From Flavobacteriaceae bacterium (GTDB lineage: Bacteria; Bacteroidota; Bacteroidia; Flavobacteriales; Flavobacteriaceae): a stretch of DNA of 7,790 nt. This document shows, piece after piece, positions 6,549 to 7,790 of this stretch. The notes beneath the pieces are model-generated. The model was not told the origin of the DNA. It saw only the letters and a program-made list of their open reading frames with translations, and searched no databases. Position 1 is the stretch's first letter. Each line of letters begins with the position of its first letter. Where the stretch lies: assembly GCA_019090365.1 (NCBI GenBank), contig JAHRWC010000026.1:1-7790 (forward strand), written 5' to 3'. The position numbers and the translations under genes were made by a program.

Positions 6549-7749
6549 ATGAAGTACACGCAAAAAATAGCCCTTTTTTTGTTTTTATTACTGCCTATTC
6601 TTCTTTTTTCTCAAGACTATGAAATTGAAGGGAAAGTTGTAGATGCCAATAATGAAACTCTTTCATTTGTCAATGTTTTATTGTTTGAAAATGAGGAAGT
6701 AACACCAATAACAGGATCTACAACTAATGATTATGGGGTTTTTAAGATAAAGAAATTGGAAGCTAAAGAATATACTTTAGAAATTTCAATGATAGGATTT
6801 CATACTATTTCAAGGAAAATAAATCTTTCAGAAAATAACAACCTTGGAATGATTCAACTAAAAGAAAATATTGAATCTTTAGATGAAACGGTAATTTCTA
6901 TTAAAAGACCAACAATTAAAAAAGAAGCAGGAAAATTGATATTTTCAGTAGAAAACACCTCACTGTCTACAGGAAATACTTATAGTCTTCTAAGCAAAAC
7001 ACCTGGCGTTTTAGTAATTGGCGATCAAATTTCCATTAAAAATTCATCAACTTTAATTTTTTTAAACGGAAAACGAGTGTATTTATCTGCTTCTGAATTA
7101 TCTTCTTTACTGAAAAACATGGATGCTTCAGTTATAAAATCAATAGAAGTAATTACAAACCCTTCAGCAAAATATGATGCTGAAGCTGAATCTGTTTTAA
7201 ATATTATTACTTCAAAGGCTATTTCAATAGGGTATAAAGGATCTGTTTATGGAACCTACGAACAATCTGTGTATCCAAAATATAATTTTGGAACTTCTCA
7301 TTTTTATAAAAATGACTTTATAAACCTTTATGCAAATTATAGTTATAGCCCAAGAAAAGAATATAAGCAAGATGATAATGATATAAGATTCTTCAATCCA
7401 AATGGTGAGATTAAGTCTATTTGGGATACAGATTTTAACAGGACAACAAAGTCGTATACGCATCAAGGAAATATAATAGCTGATTTTGATTTGAAAAATG
7501 ATCAGAGTTTAAGTCTTTCATTAAATGTAAATATTTCTCCAAATAAAATGTTTAGTAATAATGTTCATGGTGATATTTATAATGCTCAACACTTATTAGA
7601 TTCTATATTTAAAACAAAAAGCACTTTAGAAAATGACACAAAGAATTTTTCAGTAAATGCAGAACATAAAATTAAAATAGGAGAAAAAGGAGCTAATTTA
7701 ACTACAAGTGTAAATTATATTAATTATAGTAATAAGCAAGACCAGAATG
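6549..7749 (+). CDS. TonB-dependent-receptor-like outer membrane beta-barrel protein (3' truncated)
   Basis: The 400 genuine residues are the N-terminal part of an outer-membrane receptor. A signal peptide (1-21, hydrophobic and ending LLFSQ) precedes a carboxypeptidase-regulatory-like beta-sandwich (about 24-105: YEIEGKVVDANNETLSFVNV, then TTNDYGVFKI and LEISMIGF). A plug-like domain follows (about 110-222). It has LDETVIS, LLSKTPGVLV, FLNGKRVYL and the hallmark SIEVITNPSAKYDAEAESVLNII. Barrel strands then begin, with aromatic alternating sequence such as FINLYANYSYSP. This order is typical of the flavobacterial OMP_b-brl_3 type; the substrate cannot be read from the sequence. Family members are usually about 700-900 residues, so roughly half is missing. 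The gene is interrupted by the contig end: codon 401 (7749-7751) straddles the join, and from 7750 the sequence is adapter. The frame stays open to 7790 but those residues are not protein. Confidence 0.88.
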
Positions 7750-7790
7750 CTGTCTCTTATACACATCTGACGCTGCCGACGAACTCTAGG
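7750..7790. other. Nextera (Tn5) adapter plus i5 barcode, sequencing artefact
   Basis: Positions 7750-7768 are CTGTCTCTTATACACATCT, the 19-bp Tn5 mosaic end. Next, 7769-7782 are GACGCTGCCGACGA, the remainder of the Nextera i5-side (read 1) adapter seen in reverse complement. The last eight bases, ACTCTAGG (7783-7790), sit exactly where the i5 index belongs; its reverse complement CCTAGAGT is, from memory, Nextera XT index S516. In frame this translates as the well-known artefact peptide VSYTHLTLPT. The block is GC-rich compared with its surroundings. It is not genomic DNA, and the first base or so could coincide with the true sequence. Confidence 0.97.

Noticed and set aside
7224..7466. Minus-strand 80-codon frame
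   Set aside because: It is antisense to the receptor barrel region; its Ile-rich product simply reflects the reverse complement of AT-rich coding DNA.
1..7790. Search for a defence, mobile or otherwise novel multi-gene system
   Set aside because: No transposase, integrase, direct-repeat array, toxin-antitoxin pair or nuclease was found. Apart from the two unassigned exported proteins, the genes are recognisable chromosomal genes, mostly housekeeping. The Tn5 mosaic end at 7750 is a library artefact, not an insertion.

Overview
The window is an AT-rich stretch of chromosome from a member of the Bacteroidota, almost certainly the family Flavobacteriaceae. Four things point there. The -7 promoter motif TAnnTTTG occurs upstream of several genes. 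Shine-Dalgarno sequences are absent in front of the start codons. There is an outer-membrane receptor of the flavobacterial 'carboxypeptidase-regulatory domain plus beta-barrel' type. A bacterial geranylgeranylglyceryl phosphate synthase homologue sits beside a phosphopantetheinyl transferase. The genus cannot be fixed from the sequence alone.

Layout, left to right. rpmA (ribosomal protein L27) is followed by a strong intrinsic terminator. Two uncharacterised exported proteins come next: a GTG-started putative lipoprotein, and a small secreted protein whose C-terminal half resembles DUF4177. A hairpin-rich intergenic segment (1345-1538) leads into ahcY (S-adenosylhomocysteine hydrolase) on the minus strand, which has its own strand-specific terminator. 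A compact divergent promoter region (2856-2928) separates ahcY from a plus-strand operon of three genes: a 4'-phosphopantetheinyl transferase, a PcrB/GGGPS-family prenylglyceryl phosphate synthase with 1 nt between the two, and a small thiamine-binding (MTH1187/YkoF-like) protein. lepA (elongation factor 4) converges on this operon from the minus strand with only 3 bp between the stop codons. Divergent from lepA, across 218 bp of promoter DNA, is the 5' part of a gene for a TonB-dependent-receptor-like outer-membrane protein.

The last 41 bases (7750-7790) are not genomic. They are the Nextera/Tn5 transposase mosaic end, the rest of the i5-side sequencing adapter, and an 8-base barcode. The receptor gene is therefore cut by a contig end, and its apparent last 14 codons are mostly translated adapter.

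Most of the region is housekeeping: translation (L27, EF4), methyl-cycle recycling (AhcY) and carrier-protein activation (PPTase). No mobile element, CRISPR array, tRNA, rRNA or defence system is visible. The parts worth a second look are the adapter tail, the hairpin cluster beside ahcY, the inverted repeat centred between the divergent ahcY/PPTase promoters, the archaeal-type lipid enzyme in a bacterium, and the two unassigned exported proteins.
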